A stretch of 64,000 nt of DNA from Larkinella terrae (GTDB taxonomy: Bacteria > Bacteroidota > Bacteroidia > Cytophagales > Spirosomataceae), in the NCBI RefSeq assembly GCF_009668025.1, contig NZ_WJXZ01000014.1, positions 826,448 through 890,447 on the forward strand. The letters run 5' to 3'. A program made the position numbers and the translations under genes. Under the pieces are notes generated by a model, which had not been told where the DNA came from, searched no databases, and saw nothing but the letters and a program-made list of their open reading frames with translations. Shown here piece by piece: positions 10,001-18,443 of the stretch. Each line of letters starts with the position of its first letter. The first letter of the stretch is position 1.

Positions 10001-10212
10001 GAATAAACCCCGTCCTGATTCGAGATCGTACCGGTTTTCGCCAGTTTGATCAGCACGGAAACACCGGGTAGCGGTTTCCCGGTTTCGTCCGTGACTTTGC
10101 CCGTAATCGTGACGGCTTTGCCCTGTGCGAGGACCTGAACAAAAGAAAAACAAAGAAAAACAAAGGCCAGGCCGAGCTGCCGGGTTCGTTGGGAGGTTGA
10201 AGTAGGACTCAT
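7039..10212 (-). CDS. SusC/RagA family TonB-dependent outer-membrane transporter
   Basis: The protein has 1057 residues, a signal peptide ending VLAQ near residue 29, and an N-terminal carboxypeptidase-regulatory-like domain (TITGKVTDETGKPLPGVSVLIK). A TonB-box-like stretch (LNEVVVVGYGTQSKRAITGAV) follows, then the plug with PIIRIRGVSS and GSRGANGVVLVTTK, and a 22-strand barrel. SusC proteins import glycan oligomers across the outer membrane with TonB energy. It is the first gene of the minus-strand locus operon and faces a divergently transcribed hydrolase across a 170-bp AT-rich control region. Confidence 0.96.
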   Translation of the reverse strand: MSPTSTSQRTRQLGLAFVFLCFSFVQVLAQGKAVTITGKVTDETGKPLPGVSVLIKLAKTGTISNQDGVYSLSADENATLVFSSISYETQEIPVSNRTVIDVSMLPSNKTLNEVVVVGYGTQSKRAITGAVASVGFNEFKDRSFSNVTQSLAGKIAGVNITQSQGAPGVSPIIRIRGVSSITAGTTPLFVVDGVPLENFNLNLINPQDIESVDVLKDASSAAIYGSRGANGVVLVTTKLGKIGKTNISAGYEYGVQTVIRKVPMMDAQQWIGYYIDAHNNAWVDLNPAVNKASDPNSVRSSTYRIPEEFITNPQQFGKGTDWQDVMFRVAPSHNAQLSVSGGTEKTQFLFSGSYLGQQAVLDENYYNRLSLRTNVKHQVSDKFSLGLNLSATTVFDRTEGTQGKSDVVSLAIQSDPIFPVYNENGNLGYRDPNSVWSKYIAYNDLNLWHPYSLTRFYHKQNKSFNTLATAFAEYYITNDLKFRTSINGNLFNTRLNSYRVKNQGYGYSGLLPAEGNVQSSYMLNWLSENTLTYDKRFGDHSLNVLAGYSVQKQRDEFATVTSGSFPNDLVETLNAGVVTSGSSTATEWSMISYLARAQYNFQNRYFLTAAIRRDGSSRFGRDTRWGYFPSVSAGWLLSDESFMQNVKFVNNLKVRASYGIAGNNQIPNYGAISLLSATNYVSGAALASGLTISNISNTNLKWERTGQLNIGLDFRVLNDRIGLSAEYYNSVTRDMLLNVPVPDISGFSSQLTNIGRMRNRGIELNINTKNTTGKVVWTTDLNFSRNRNTVLQLGPTNAPIIYTDFVVAVKTEVGQPISNFYGYQVDGVFKNQAAVDAAPHYSTTKPGDPIIRDVNGDGKITPDDRTTLGNFQPDFTAGLTNTVSYKGFDFSFLLQGTYGGEIVNQNFRYLGFWNNGRNMFASVDNRWRSEADPGDGKHFRATLGLTGLQDQFHSLWVEDASFTRLKNIRISYTLPASLTRRTPFRVARVYVNADNVYLWSKYTNYDPENTTYGASNYSSGSNGLNASGNAPNGAFIGVDYGSYPIPRVVTIGLKVDL

Positions 10213-10382
10213 AGCGCAAAATTGTTAGAGGTGTTCATAGAAATGCTCAATTAGATCCGTATAAATTACCAGCTAGGGAAGGTTGTGTAATCTTTTTTTC
10301 GGAATGTTATTTTCTTATTTTTTCTTAAAAGTATTTCGTTTTATTTGTTTTACTTTGTTTTTGAAAAATATTTTCTTGAAAT
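10213..10382. promoter_or_regulatory. Divergent control region between susC and the DUF5060-type hydrolase
   Basis: These 170 bp are much more AT-rich than the flanking genes, with runs of T on the plus strand from about 10290. Both flanking genes start here in opposite directions, so both promoters must lie in it. TTTTACTTTG near 10350 resembles a Bacteroidota -7 box for the plus-strand gene. No convincing palindrome for a DeoR-type operator is visible. Confidence 0.5.
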
Positions 10383-11996
10383 ATGTCTATACAGGCTCAA
10401 ATCCGGCTTTTCTTTTTTTGCCTCATTGGTTTTCCGCAACTTCTTGCCGCCCAGCGCCCCCCGGTTTCTGAACAGGCCGTTGAGCAATGGGGGCGCTATG
10501 AAATCACGCTGGCGGGGCCGACTGCGGGCAATCCCTTTGCGGACGTCTGGCTGACGGCCGAGTTTTCGTCGGGGAAAAAGAAAGTGAACGTGAGCGGTTT
10601 TTACGATGGCGAGGGCGTCTACAAAATCCGGTTCATGCCGGAAGCGACGGGCCAGTGGTCGTACCAAACGCGCAGCAACGCCAAAGCGCTGAACGGAACA
10701 AAAGGAAGCTTTACCTGTCGTGCGCCATCGGCCACAAATCACGGGCCGGTCAAGGTGCGGGAAATGTATCATTTTCAGTACGCCGACGGAAAACCGTATT
10801 ACCCGTTCGGAACGACGGCCTACGCCTGGACGCATCAGCCGGAGCCTTTGCAGGTGCAGACGCTGAACACGTTGAAGAGTTCGCCGTTCAACAAAATCAG
10901 AATGTGCGTATTTCCGAAAACGTACAGTTACGTGGAAGAAGAACCGGCCCTGTTTGCCTACGAAGCGAAAAACCGCACCAGGCTGGCGAATGGAAAGCTC
11001 AAATACGAATGGGATTTTACGCGCTTCAATCCCGCGTTTTTCCGGCACCTCGAAAAGCGCATTACCGATCTGGCGAAACTGAATATCGAAGCCGATCTGA
11101 TCATTTTTCACCCCTACGACAAGGGCCGCTGGGGATTCGACAGCATGGGCATGAAAAACGATCTGTTCTATATCAAGTACCTGGTAGCCAGGTTATCCGC
11201 GTACCAGAACGTCTGGTGGTCGATGGCGAACGAATTTGATTTTGTCAAGAGCAAACCGCGCGAAGCCTGGGACGTTTACAGCAAAGCCGTCGTCGACGCC
11301 GATCCGTATCACCACCTGTGTTCGATTCACAACGGCACCGAATATTTCGACAACTGGAAACCGTATTTTACCCACGTCAGCATCCAGAACGGCTCGACGG
11401 TCGAGGATTTTGGGCGGGCGGTTTTGCTGCGCGATGCCTACCGAAAACCGGTGGTCTACGACGAAGTTTGTTACGAAGGCAACCTGCCGCAGCGCTGGGG
11501 ACGGCTCAGTCCGGAGGAGATGACCGAAGCGTTCTGGCAGGGCGTAATTGCCGGAACGTACGTGACGCACGGCGAAACCTACCGCACGCCGGGCGACACG
11601 ATTTTCTGGGCGGAAGGCGGGCGGTTCCACGGACAGAGCCCGGCGCGGATCGGTTTTTTACGGAAACTGGTCGAAGAAGAACCCGGCCCGCTGCAACTGG
11701 CGGACCCCTGGAAAGATTACCAGACCGCCCAGGCCGACAGCGCCCATTACCTGATTTATTTCGGTAAACAGATGCCGTCAGAATGGGTGTTCAGCCTGCC
11801 CAAAAAAGGTACACCGCCCACCGGAGCGGTTTTTAAAGCCGAACTTATCGACACCTGGAACATGACGATTAGTCCCGTTTCGGGAACTTTCCGACTCGGC
11901 GAAGCAAAAGATTACCGGGTTTACGACGAAACCTATCAGAAAATCCGGCTGCCCGCCAAACCGTATCTGGCAATCCGGTTGACGCAGGTGAAGTGA
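10383..11996 (+). CDS. Secreted TIM-barrel glycosidase with DUF5060-DUF4038-DUF5605 architecture
   Basis: The protein has 537 residues and a signal peptide (MSIQAQIRLFFFCLIGFPQLLAAQ). The N-terminal 100 residues resemble the Ig-like DUF5060 domain (EQWGRYEITL, NPFADVWLTAEF). A TIM barrel of the DUF4038 apiosidase-like type follows (KPYYPFGTTAYAWTHQ), and the last 80-90 residues look like DUF5605. Catalytic candidates are E284 in WWSMANEFDF and E361 in VVYDEVCYEG, the strand-4/strand-7 pair of clan GH-A enzymes. It is divergent from susC and precedes the DeoR regulator. DUF4038 relatives include GH140 apiosidases, which would fit a pectin-type substrate, but that link is inference. Confidence 0.82.
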   Translation: MSIQAQIRLFFFCLIGFPQLLAAQRPPVSEQAVEQWGRYEITLAGPTAGNPFADVWLTAEFSSGKKKVNVSGFYDGEGVYKIRFMPEATGQWSYQTRSNAKALNGTKGSFTCRAPSATNHGPVKVREMYHFQYADGKPYYPFGTTAYAWTHQPEPLQVQTLNTLKSSPFNKIRMCVFPKTYSYVEEEPALFAYEAKNRTRLANGKLKYEWDFTRFNPAFFRHLEKRITDLAKLNIEADLIIFHPYDKGRWGFDSMGMKNDLFYIKYLVARLSAYQNVWWSMANEFDFVKSKPREAWDVYSKAVVDADPYHHLCSIHNGTEYFDNWKPYFTHVSIQNGSTVEDFGRAVLLRDAYRKPVVYDEVCYEGNLPQRWGRLSPEEMTEAFWQGVIAGTYVTHGETYRTPGDTIFWAEGGRFHGQSPARIGFLRKLVEEEPGPLQLADPWKDYQTAQADSAHYLIYFGKQMPSEWVFSLPKKGTPPTGAVFKAELIDTWNMTISPVSGTFRLGEAKDYRVYDETYQKIRLPAKPYLAIRLTQVK

Positions 11997-12225
11997 TTAT
12001 TCTTTTCGTTTGTTATTTTTTGTTTGTGATTGATTAGTACCGACTAAATGGTAAAGGAAAAAACTGGATCACTCCATTCGTCCAAATGGTTTGCTCTGCG
12101 TTGGCGGTTCGTATGCGATAAAATCGTGGATTACTTAACAAACCGGATCGTGTTCAATCAATTGATAGAGAAAAAGGTTCTTTTTGTTACTTTTGACAAA
12201 TTCAGGAAGTTTAGAATAATACCGT

Positions 12226-12990
12226 ATGCTACCGAATCAACGTCGGGATAAAATACTTGAATTGCTGAAGGAAGATGGCTCGGCCAAGATCGTCAACCTC
12301 GCCCGAATCTTTAAAGTGACGGAGGTGACGATTCGCCAGGACATCGAAAAACTGGAAAAAGACGGGCTGGTGATCAAGGACCACGGGGGGGCGTACCTGA
12401 AAAACGTGGAAGATCAGGTGCGGACGGTTTCGCTGGGGAACCAGGAAAACATCGATAAAAAGGAGCGGATTGCCAGCAAGTGCCTGGAATTCATCGAAAG
12501 TGGCGACACCATCATTCTGGATTCGGGTTCGACCACAACGGAAATTGCCAAGAAACTGCGCGGTTACCGCAACCTCACCGTCATCACCAACGCCCTGAAC
12601 ATCGCCCTGATTCTGGGGGCCGAAACCGGCATCGAGGTGATCATGACCGGCGGGGAATTTAAACCGCCCACCCTGTCGCTGACGGGGCAGAAAGCCGCCG
12701 ATTTTTTCAAGGGCATTAACGTCCAGAAGCTCTTTCTGGCGACGGCGGGCATCTCGCTCAAATCGGGCTTAACGTATCCGAGTATCAGCGACTTAGTCGT
12801 GAAAAAAGCCATGATCGATGCCGCCGATGTGACCTATCTGGTGGCCGATTCGACCAAAATCGGGAAGAGCGCTTTCGCCAGTCTGGGCGCGCTGTCGCTG
12901 ATCGACTACATCATTACCGACGCCACGATTCAGGAAAAATACAAGCAGATTTTTCACGACAACGAGATAGAACTGATCATTGCGCCCTAA
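12226..12990 (+). CDS. DeoR/GlpR family transcriptional regulator
   Basis: The protein has 254 residues, the normal DeoR length. The N-terminal winged helix carries RRDKILELLKEDGSAKIVNLARI and the recognition helix VTEVTIRQDIEKLEKDGLVIK. The C-terminal sugar-phosphate-binding domain has the family motifs ILDSGSTTTEIAKKL, VITNALNIALIL, MTGGEF and LFLATAGISL. Such proteins usually repress sugar catabolic genes until a phosphorylated sugar binds. It lies 229 bp downstream of the locus hydrolase and converges with the galacturonidase-like gene (6-bp gap between stops). It is the only visible candidate for a locus-specific regulator, since no hybrid two-component or ECF regulator sits in the locus. 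Confidence 0.93.
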   Translation: MLPNQRRDKILELLKEDGSAKIVNLARIFKVTEVTIRQDIEKLEKDGLVIKDHGGAYLKNVEDQVRTVSLGNQENIDKKERIASKCLEFIESGDTIILDSGSTTTEIAKKLRGYRNLTVITNALNIALILGAETGIEVIMTGGEFKPPTLSLTGQKAADFFKGINVQKLFLATAGISLKSGLTYPSISDLVVKKAMIDAADVTYLVADSTKIGKSAFASLGALSLIDYIITDATIQEKYKQIFHDNEIELIIAP

Positions 12991-12996
12991 CCGGTT

Positions 12997-15762
12997 TTAC
13001 TCGAACAGCCAGTCGATGTTCTTTTTATTCCCGGCAGTGTCAGACGTGACCCCGGCCGCGTCGAAAACCGGTATTGCCTGATTGCCGTCTACAAAACCGA
13101 GCAGCAGACAGGCTCCTTTCCCCAGATTCAGCGTGTGCGTCCCGGCTTTGAACGAGTAGGCATGAACGTTGACCGGCGGAAATCCCTTCAGCAGCAGCGC
13201 ATTCGAGATTTTGATTTCCGACTGGCCGTAGTCGTTGGCACTGGCATCGGTTTCCAGTTCGGGCGCGGGCAGGTAATTCGGGTTCTTTTCGGTGAAAAAG
13301 CCCACCAGCAATTTGACCGGTTCGCTGGCCGTAAACGTCAGGCTGGTGCGTTCCTGCTGCTGTTGCGCTTTTGCCAGTTGCAGCCCTTTCAGATTCTTCA
13401 GTTCAGGCGCTACCTCTTCAATGGCAACGGTTGTATCCGAAAAAACGCGCTTCCCTTTTTCAACGGAATACGTTGTCACGTTCGGGCTCTGGATCGCCAC
13501 GGTCGCTGGCCGGAAGAAAACCGGTTGTTTGGCAGCGGCTGGGGGCGCCGATTTCAACGAGTCAATAACGAACCTGAACCGCGTCAATTCCTTCTGATAA
13601 ACCGGCAGCATTTCTTCCCAGGTTTTGTAAGTCCCGTCAACGCCCCGCATCGGAATTTTGCGCTGTTTCGTCTGCATGCTGTTGGCATACAGGTAATTAT
13701 CTTTCGTTAGCTTGACCAGCTCGGTAAAATGATCCACACTGCTTTCCAGCAACGGAACGGCTTTTTCCAGATCCCGAATGTCAGTCGAATACTTGAATTT
13801 CAAAACCGCCAGGGCGGCCCGAGCTTTCTGGGCGTAGAAATTCGCCATCGCGTTCAGGGCATAAATGTCGTTTTTCAACCGACCGAATTCGTCCTTGTTT
13901 TTGGTTACCGCTCCGGCAGCCTGGTCGATGGCGGCCACGGCTCTCCGACCGTGTTCCACCACTTCGTCGGCAATCTGAACGGGCGTTTCGCCGATGTGTT
14001 TTTCGTGCTTCGATTCCTTCTCCGCATATTCGATAATCATTTCACCCTCAGGCGCTTCCGATTCGTACAGAAGCGTGAATAAACCGTACCGGAACGGGTT
14101 GATGAGTTGGGGCATCAGCATGCCCAGCGTGAGCGTCTGGCGGTTGCCGTCGGTGATGCCGTAACGGCGCAGGAGTTTGGGCGAAATCTCCCCGGTTTGC
14201 TCGTAGGCTTCCAGTACGTCTTTGCCCTTGTCGGCGGGTAAACCGTACTGGCTGGCCAGCTGATTTCTCCAATACGTTACCTCGTTGGAGCGATCGCGTT
14301 CGGAGTTCCAGGCGTAGCGTGCCCAGGTTTTGTACCAGATCCAGTCGCGGTCGAGCTGCAGGAGTCGGGGTGCGGTTTTGTCGGCGGTATACGGCCAGTC
14401 CCAGTACGACGCCTGTGGATACAGATGCAGACCGTTCGCGCCGTACACCTTGTGCATGGCCTGAACGGATTTCTGAATAAAGTCGGGCGAACCGTAGCGG
14501 AAAGGCTCCAGATTGGCCAGAATGTGCACATTTTCAACGTGAACCGTGCCAATATTGCTTAGGGTCCGGTGCAACTCCGCCCATTTGCCACGGGGCGTGT
14601 AGGTTGTCAGCGCTTCGCCGTTGTACTTCGCCATCGTGTACAGATTTTTGTACAGCGGTTTGGCGGCTTTCATCACGCGGGGCGCGTCGGAATCGTGCGC
14701 CCGCAGCACAATTGGCGGTTCGGTGGTTTGGCCGAGTGCCTTCAACCCATCTTTGACCCCCGGAATAATCGTTTTCGTAAACCAGTCGACGTCGTCCTGC
14801 CCGACGCCCTCCATCGCTTCGCCGAGCGTGATGAGCAGGCCCACGTTCGGGTATTTCTGGACAAACGCGGCAATGGATTTCCGGGTGTAATCGGCGATGA
14901 GCGGGGTAATCGGACGGTTTCGGTCCTGGGTTTTGATGTGGTGTTTTTCGGCGAAAGGCTTCGAAACGATGATGTTGTAGAACATCTGAATGACCCAGAT
15001 ACCGCGTTTGTCGGCTTCGGCGGTCAGAAACCGGAACATTTCCTCGTTTTTCTTAAATGTACTTTCGTCGACTTCCACGGCGTAGGGATAGTCCTTCAGC
15101 CGAACGAGCGATGCAAACGGATGACCGTTCCACAGATAGAGCGAATTATACCGGTTTTCGGCCATCGCGTCCAGGTACTTGATCCAGAGCGCTTTGTCGT
15201 ACAGCCACGGAAAGGTTTCGGGCGTATACGGATATTCGTACACCTCGCGGCCGGGCAGGTAAACCGGTTTCTGAATGCCCACGGCCGTTCCCCGCAGCAC
15301 CATTTCGGGCCGATCGTTCATCGCGATGGTTTCGGGGAGTTTTCCGGTTTTGTTGATTTGATCGGCTACTTCCAGACAACCGTACAATGCCCCCGACGCA
15401 TCGAATCCGGCAATGAGCAGTGGTTTTTGAGCGTCTTTCCGGAGCGTGAAACTCTCCTTGCCAGCTCCCGGAGCCGCTCTCAGCGCATACCGCGAAGCCA
15501 GCGGTTTTACAACTGCATCCGACCATTGACCGATCACAATTTGCTGATTACCAGCGGGTGATGTGCCTTTTAAAACCGTAGTCTGGTAACCGGCCCGGGT
15601 TAAGGCCTGCTTGAGTTTTTCAACGCCGAAGGTTATCCGCGCATGCGCCGAAACCGGAGTAACGATGGTGACCTTTTTCCCTGCGTTCTGCCCGGATGCC
15701 GGGATCAGACTGAGAAAAAAGAAGAGGAAGTAGAGGCTGCCCCTAATGGGGACTTTTTGCAT
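12997..15762 (-). CDS. Large secreted alpha-galacturonidase-like glycosidase
   Basis: I place the start at 15762, giving 921 residues with a signal peptide (MQKVPIRGSLYFLFFFLSLI). An ATG at 15873 would add a basic, non-signal extension and run through an inverted repeat. Residues 30-150 look like the hexosaminidase/alpha-glucuronidase N-terminal domain (ITFGVEKLKQALTRAGYQT, GALYGCLEVADQI). A barrel follows with MAENRYNSLYLWNGHPF, LITLGEAMEGVGQDDV and YPQASYWDWPYT. Proteins of this organisation are often annotated alpha-D-galacturonidase. E and D in GEAMEGVGQDD are catalytic candidates. The C-terminus is helical and then beta-rich. Its position suggests a uronic-acid-containing target. Annotation by family resemblance only. 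Confidence 0.7.
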   Translation of the reverse strand: MQKVPIRGSLYFLFFFLSLIPASGQNAGKKVTIVTPVSAHARITFGVEKLKQALTRAGYQTTVLKGTSPAGNQQIVIGQWSDAVVKPLASRYALRAAPGAGKESFTLRKDAQKPLLIAGFDASGALYGCLEVADQINKTGKLPETIAMNDRPEMVLRGTAVGIQKPVYLPGREVYEYPYTPETFPWLYDKALWIKYLDAMAENRYNSLYLWNGHPFASLVRLKDYPYAVEVDESTFKKNEEMFRFLTAEADKRGIWVIQMFYNIIVSKPFAEKHHIKTQDRNRPITPLIADYTRKSIAAFVQKYPNVGLLITLGEAMEGVGQDDVDWFTKTIIPGVKDGLKALGQTTEPPIVLRAHDSDAPRVMKAAKPLYKNLYTMAKYNGEALTTYTPRGKWAELHRTLSNIGTVHVENVHILANLEPFRYGSPDFIQKSVQAMHKVYGANGLHLYPQASYWDWPYTADKTAPRLLQLDRDWIWYKTWARYAWNSERDRSNEVTYWRNQLASQYGLPADKGKDVLEAYEQTGEISPKLLRRYGITDGNRQTLTLGMLMPQLINPFRYGLFTLLYESEAPEGEMIIEYAEKESKHEKHIGETPVQIADEVVEHGRRAVAAIDQAAGAVTKNKDEFGRLKNDIYALNAMANFYAQKARAALAVLKFKYSTDIRDLEKAVPLLESSVDHFTELVKLTKDNYLYANSMQTKQRKIPMRGVDGTYKTWEEMLPVYQKELTRFRFVIDSLKSAPPAAAKQPVFFRPATVAIQSPNVTTYSVEKGKRVFSDTTVAIEEVAPELKNLKGLQLAKAQQQQERTSLTFTASEPVKLLVGFFTEKNPNYLPAPELETDASANDYGQSEIKISNALLLKGFPPVNVHAYSFKAGTHTLNLGKGACLLLGFVDGNQAIPVFDAAGVTSDTAGNKKNIDWLFE

Positions 15763-15797
15763 CCAGATTAACCGTTTCCAAGTCCCCTTTAGGGGTA
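15738..15797. repeat. Inverted repeat, family A (second copy), overlapping a gene start
   Basis: The arms are at 15738-15755 and 15780-15797 and share the AAGTCCCCTTTAGGGG core with the copy at 1558-1642. The element straddles the start at 15762, so the left arm encodes residues 2-9 of the signal peptide (KVPIRGS). The hairpin would cover the translation start in the mRNA. Confidence 0.7.
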
Positions 15798-16036
15798 ATT
15801 TATTAGCGCAATCAAAATTATCGGACGTATATTCTGGAAAGAAAAACGAACGGGTTTTAGCGTAACGGTTCATAAAACAAAGCTTAGGAGCTTCCCGAAA
15901 AACCGGTCATGTACGAAAAAAGAAATCGGGAAAGCAGACAAATGTACCCGGTTCGGATACCGGTAATCTCCAGCATTTTCTCCAAAAAATATACAATATT
16001 AGCGTGCCGCCGGATGATTGACTGATAACGAACGCA

Positions 16037-17518
16037 TTAGCTGATCGTGTCTGTCGCCGAATCAGCCGGGAGCGGAGAAACGGGGGCGGCCGGAGCGGTT
16101 TTACCGGAGCCGCGCGTAAAGGAGATGAGCGCGCCGGTCAGAACTAAACCGCTCAGAATCAGGTACACATTGTGCATGCCGGACAACTGGGCCGCCGACG
16201 ATTCGGGGGTTGTGCCGGTTTCCATTGCCCAGCGGTTTCGGGTGCTGTACCAGACGGCCGCAGCCAGTGCAATGCCGACGACAAAGCCCAGGTTACGCAT
16301 GAAGGCAATCATGCTGCTGGCAATGCCGCGTTGGGCCAAAGGTGCTGAATTGAGCGCGCTGCTGCTGTTCGGCGATTGAAATAAGCCAAAACCCAGACTC
16401 ACCAGCGCAGTTCGCCAGACGACATCCTGCCAATCCCAATCGATGTTCAGAAACGAAAGAGCGAAATAGCCACTGGCCGTGATCAGCAGACCGAAGCTGG
16501 ACAGCCACCGGGTGCTGACCCGGGAGGAAAGATAACCGCCCAGGGGCGCGATCAGGCTCAGTGTCAAAGGGCCCGCCAGCAACACCAGTCCGGCGCGTTC
16601 GGGGTTTAGTCCCAGCAATTGCTGCAAAAAGAAGGGGATGACGAACAGGTTGCCGCCGGAAGCCACGAACCCGCAAAAAGCCGCGAGAATAGCTGCCGTG
16701 TAGGGGCGGATGCGAAACAAACTCAGCCGCAGCATCGGTTCGCGAACCCGCATTTCCCAGAACAGAAACAGCAGCAACAAAACTGCCCCGATGGACAGCA
16801 GGCCGACCACGAGCGGATCGTTCCAGCCGTATTGCGATTCCGGACCAAAATCCAGTCCGGTCAGTAAAGTGGTGACGCCCAGCAGAAAAAGGCCCGCGCC
16901 GACCAGATCGAAGCGCTGTCCGGTGATTTTCGGACTTTCGGGCAGGATGGTCCAGGCGCGCCAGATGGCCAGCAAACCGATGGGAACGTTCACGAAAAAG
17001 ATGCTCGACCAGCCGAATTTGCCCAGCAATAAACCGCCAATGACCGGCCCGGCGCTGGAACCGGCGGCTACGATAGAGCCCATTAACCCCATGGCCTGCC
17101 CGCGTTCCTGCGGGGCAAAGGTGTCGCCGATGATGGCCGGACCGATGGCGTAAATCATGGAAGCGCCCAGGCCCTGCAACACCCGAAACGCTACCAGCGA
17201 CCACAGGTTCCAGGCCAGACCGCAGAGGAACGATCCCAGGACAAACACGCAAAAACCGGTGATGTACAACTGCCGCCGACCAACCCAATCCGACAGTTTT
17301 CCCATAATGAGCAGGGTGCTGGTGGTGGTCAGCAGGTAACACAATACGATCCACTCAACGCTGTCGCCCGCGCCCAGCTCGCGCCGGATGGTGGGCAGGG
17401 CGATGTTGACGATGCTGCTGTCGAGCGTCGACATGAAGGTACCGAACATGAGCGTACCCAGAATAATCCATTTATTGGGAGAAGACGAAACCGCTTCGGT
17501 TGATGATGGCACAGGCAA
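16037..17518 (-). CDS. MFS drug-export permease, DHA2 (14-helix) family
   Basis: The protein has 493 residues and about 14 hydrophobic segments. Motifs of the EmrB/QacA (DHA2) family are present: FMSTLDSSIVNIALPTI in helix 1, GKLSDWVGRRQLY (motif A), and AAGSSAGPVIGGLLLG (motif C, typical of antiporters). It probably uses the proton gradient to expel hydrophobic compounds. It stands alone, with a hairpin-free 104-bp gap upstream toward the methyltransferase gene. No membrane-fusion partner (EmrA-like) is adjacent, which suggests action at the inner membrane alone. Confidence 0.92.
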   Translation of the reverse strand: MPVPSSTEAVSSSPNKWIILGTLMFGTFMSTLDSSIVNIALPTIRRELGAGDSVEWIVLCYLLTTTSTLLIMGKLSDWVGRRQLYITGFCVFVLGSFLCGLAWNLWSLVAFRVLQGLGASMIYAIGPAIIGDTFAPQERGQAMGLMGSIVAAGSSAGPVIGGLLLGKFGWSSIFFVNVPIGLLAIWRAWTILPESPKITGQRFDLVGAGLFLLGVTTLLTGLDFGPESQYGWNDPLVVGLLSIGAVLLLLFLFWEMRVREPMLRLSLFRIRPYTAAILAAFCGFVASGGNLFVIPFFLQQLLGLNPERAGLVLLAGPLTLSLIAPLGGYLSSRVSTRWLSSFGLLITASGYFALSFLNIDWDWQDVVWRTALVSLGFGLFQSPNSSSALNSAPLAQRGIASSMIAFMRNLGFVVGIALAAAVWYSTRNRWAMETGTTPESSAAQLSGMHNVYLILSGLVLTGALISFTRGSGKTAPAAPVSPLPADSATDTIS

Positions 17519-17622
17519 ATAGAGTTGCTATCGGGGGATAACCGGAGGATTAGGCTGGTTGTTCGGACTAAATAGGTAAATATTCGTTATTCATTATTCG
17601 ATATTTCAGTTCTAAATCGCTT

Positions 17623-18360
17623 TCATTTCTGAAAGATCATCACGTGTTGCTGCGGCAGTTTATCATACACGCTTTTGAGCTGCAGGCCCACGGCTTTCAT
17701 TTCTTTTTTCGCCTGGGCAATGCTCATTTTGTGGTGCGGTTTGATGGGCACATTCGGGTCTTCGGCGCGGTATTCGACCAGCACCACCCGGCCACCGGTT
17801 TTGAGCGCCCGGACAATATTAGTCATCATTTCGCGCGGGTGCGAAAACTCGTGGTAGGCATCGATCATCAGAGCCATATCAATGCTGTTGGCGGCCAGTT
17901 TCGGATCGGTGATCGTTCCCAAAACCGGTACGACATTGGTGATTTTAGAGCGGTTTTTGGTTTTGTTCAAATCCGTAATCATCTCATTTTCAATATCGAT
18001 GGCGAGGATTTTGCCCTGCGGTACTTTGGGCGCCATCAGGAAGGTGAAATACCCGGTTCCGGCGCCCACATCGGCAATGACGTCGGTCGGTTTCAGGTTC
18101 AGGGCTTCCAGCAACAGGTCGGTGCGTTCTTCCTGTTCGCGCTCCGGGCGGTCGAGCCAGGCGGCTCCCAGGTGCCCCATCACCTGCGAAATTTCCCGGC
18201 CCAGGTAGGTTTTCCCGATGCCGTCGTAAGCCGCTTTCCCATACTGATAAACTCCCTTGTCGGCGGCTGTTGCGGGCGCTGGCTGCTGAGCAAAAACCAG
18301 CCCTCCGGCCGAATAAACGAACAGTAACGTAAGGCTGAGGAACCAAAGCGGTTTTTTCAT
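17623..18360 (-). CDS. Exported class I SAM-dependent methyltransferase
   Basis: The protein has 245 residues and begins with a clear Sec signal peptide (MKKPLWFLSLTLLFVYSAGG to VFAQ). The rest is a Rossmann methyltransferase: DVIADVGAGTGYFTF (motif I), GKILAIDIENEM (acidic end of strand 2), IDMALMIDAYHEF (motif IV-like) and ALKTGGRVVLVEY (motif VI). The target is unknown. Export is odd because S-adenosylmethionine is not expected outside the cytoplasm. Similar secreted methyltransferases occur in environmental Gram-negatives. The signal might also act as a membrane anchor with the domain held inside. Confidence 0.88.
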   Translation of the reverse strand: MKKPLWFLSLTLLFVYSAGGLVFAQQPAPATAADKGVYQYGKAAYDGIGKTYLGREISQVMGHLGAAWLDRPEREQEERTDLLLEALNLKPTDVIADVGAGTGYFTFLMAPKVPQGKILAIDIENEMITDLNKTKNRSKITNVVPVLGTITDPKLAANSIDMALMIDAYHEFSHPREMMTNIVRALKTGGRVVLVEYRAEDPNVPIKPHHKMSIAQAKKEMKAVGLQLKSVYDKLPQQHVMIFQK

Positions 18361-18443
18361 GCTGGGCGGGAAAATGAGCTACGAACTGAACAAGCTGCAA
18401 AAGAAAGTGTTTACAAATTGTTTTCCACCATTCACGCTCTCGT

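Noticed and set aside
6871-10071. Long plus-strand frames opposite susC (6871-8568 and 8839-10071)
   Set aside because: They run antisense to susC, whose domains are unmistakable. GC-rich codon use leaves the opposite frames open. Their composition is Arg/Val/His-rich, typical of shadow frames.
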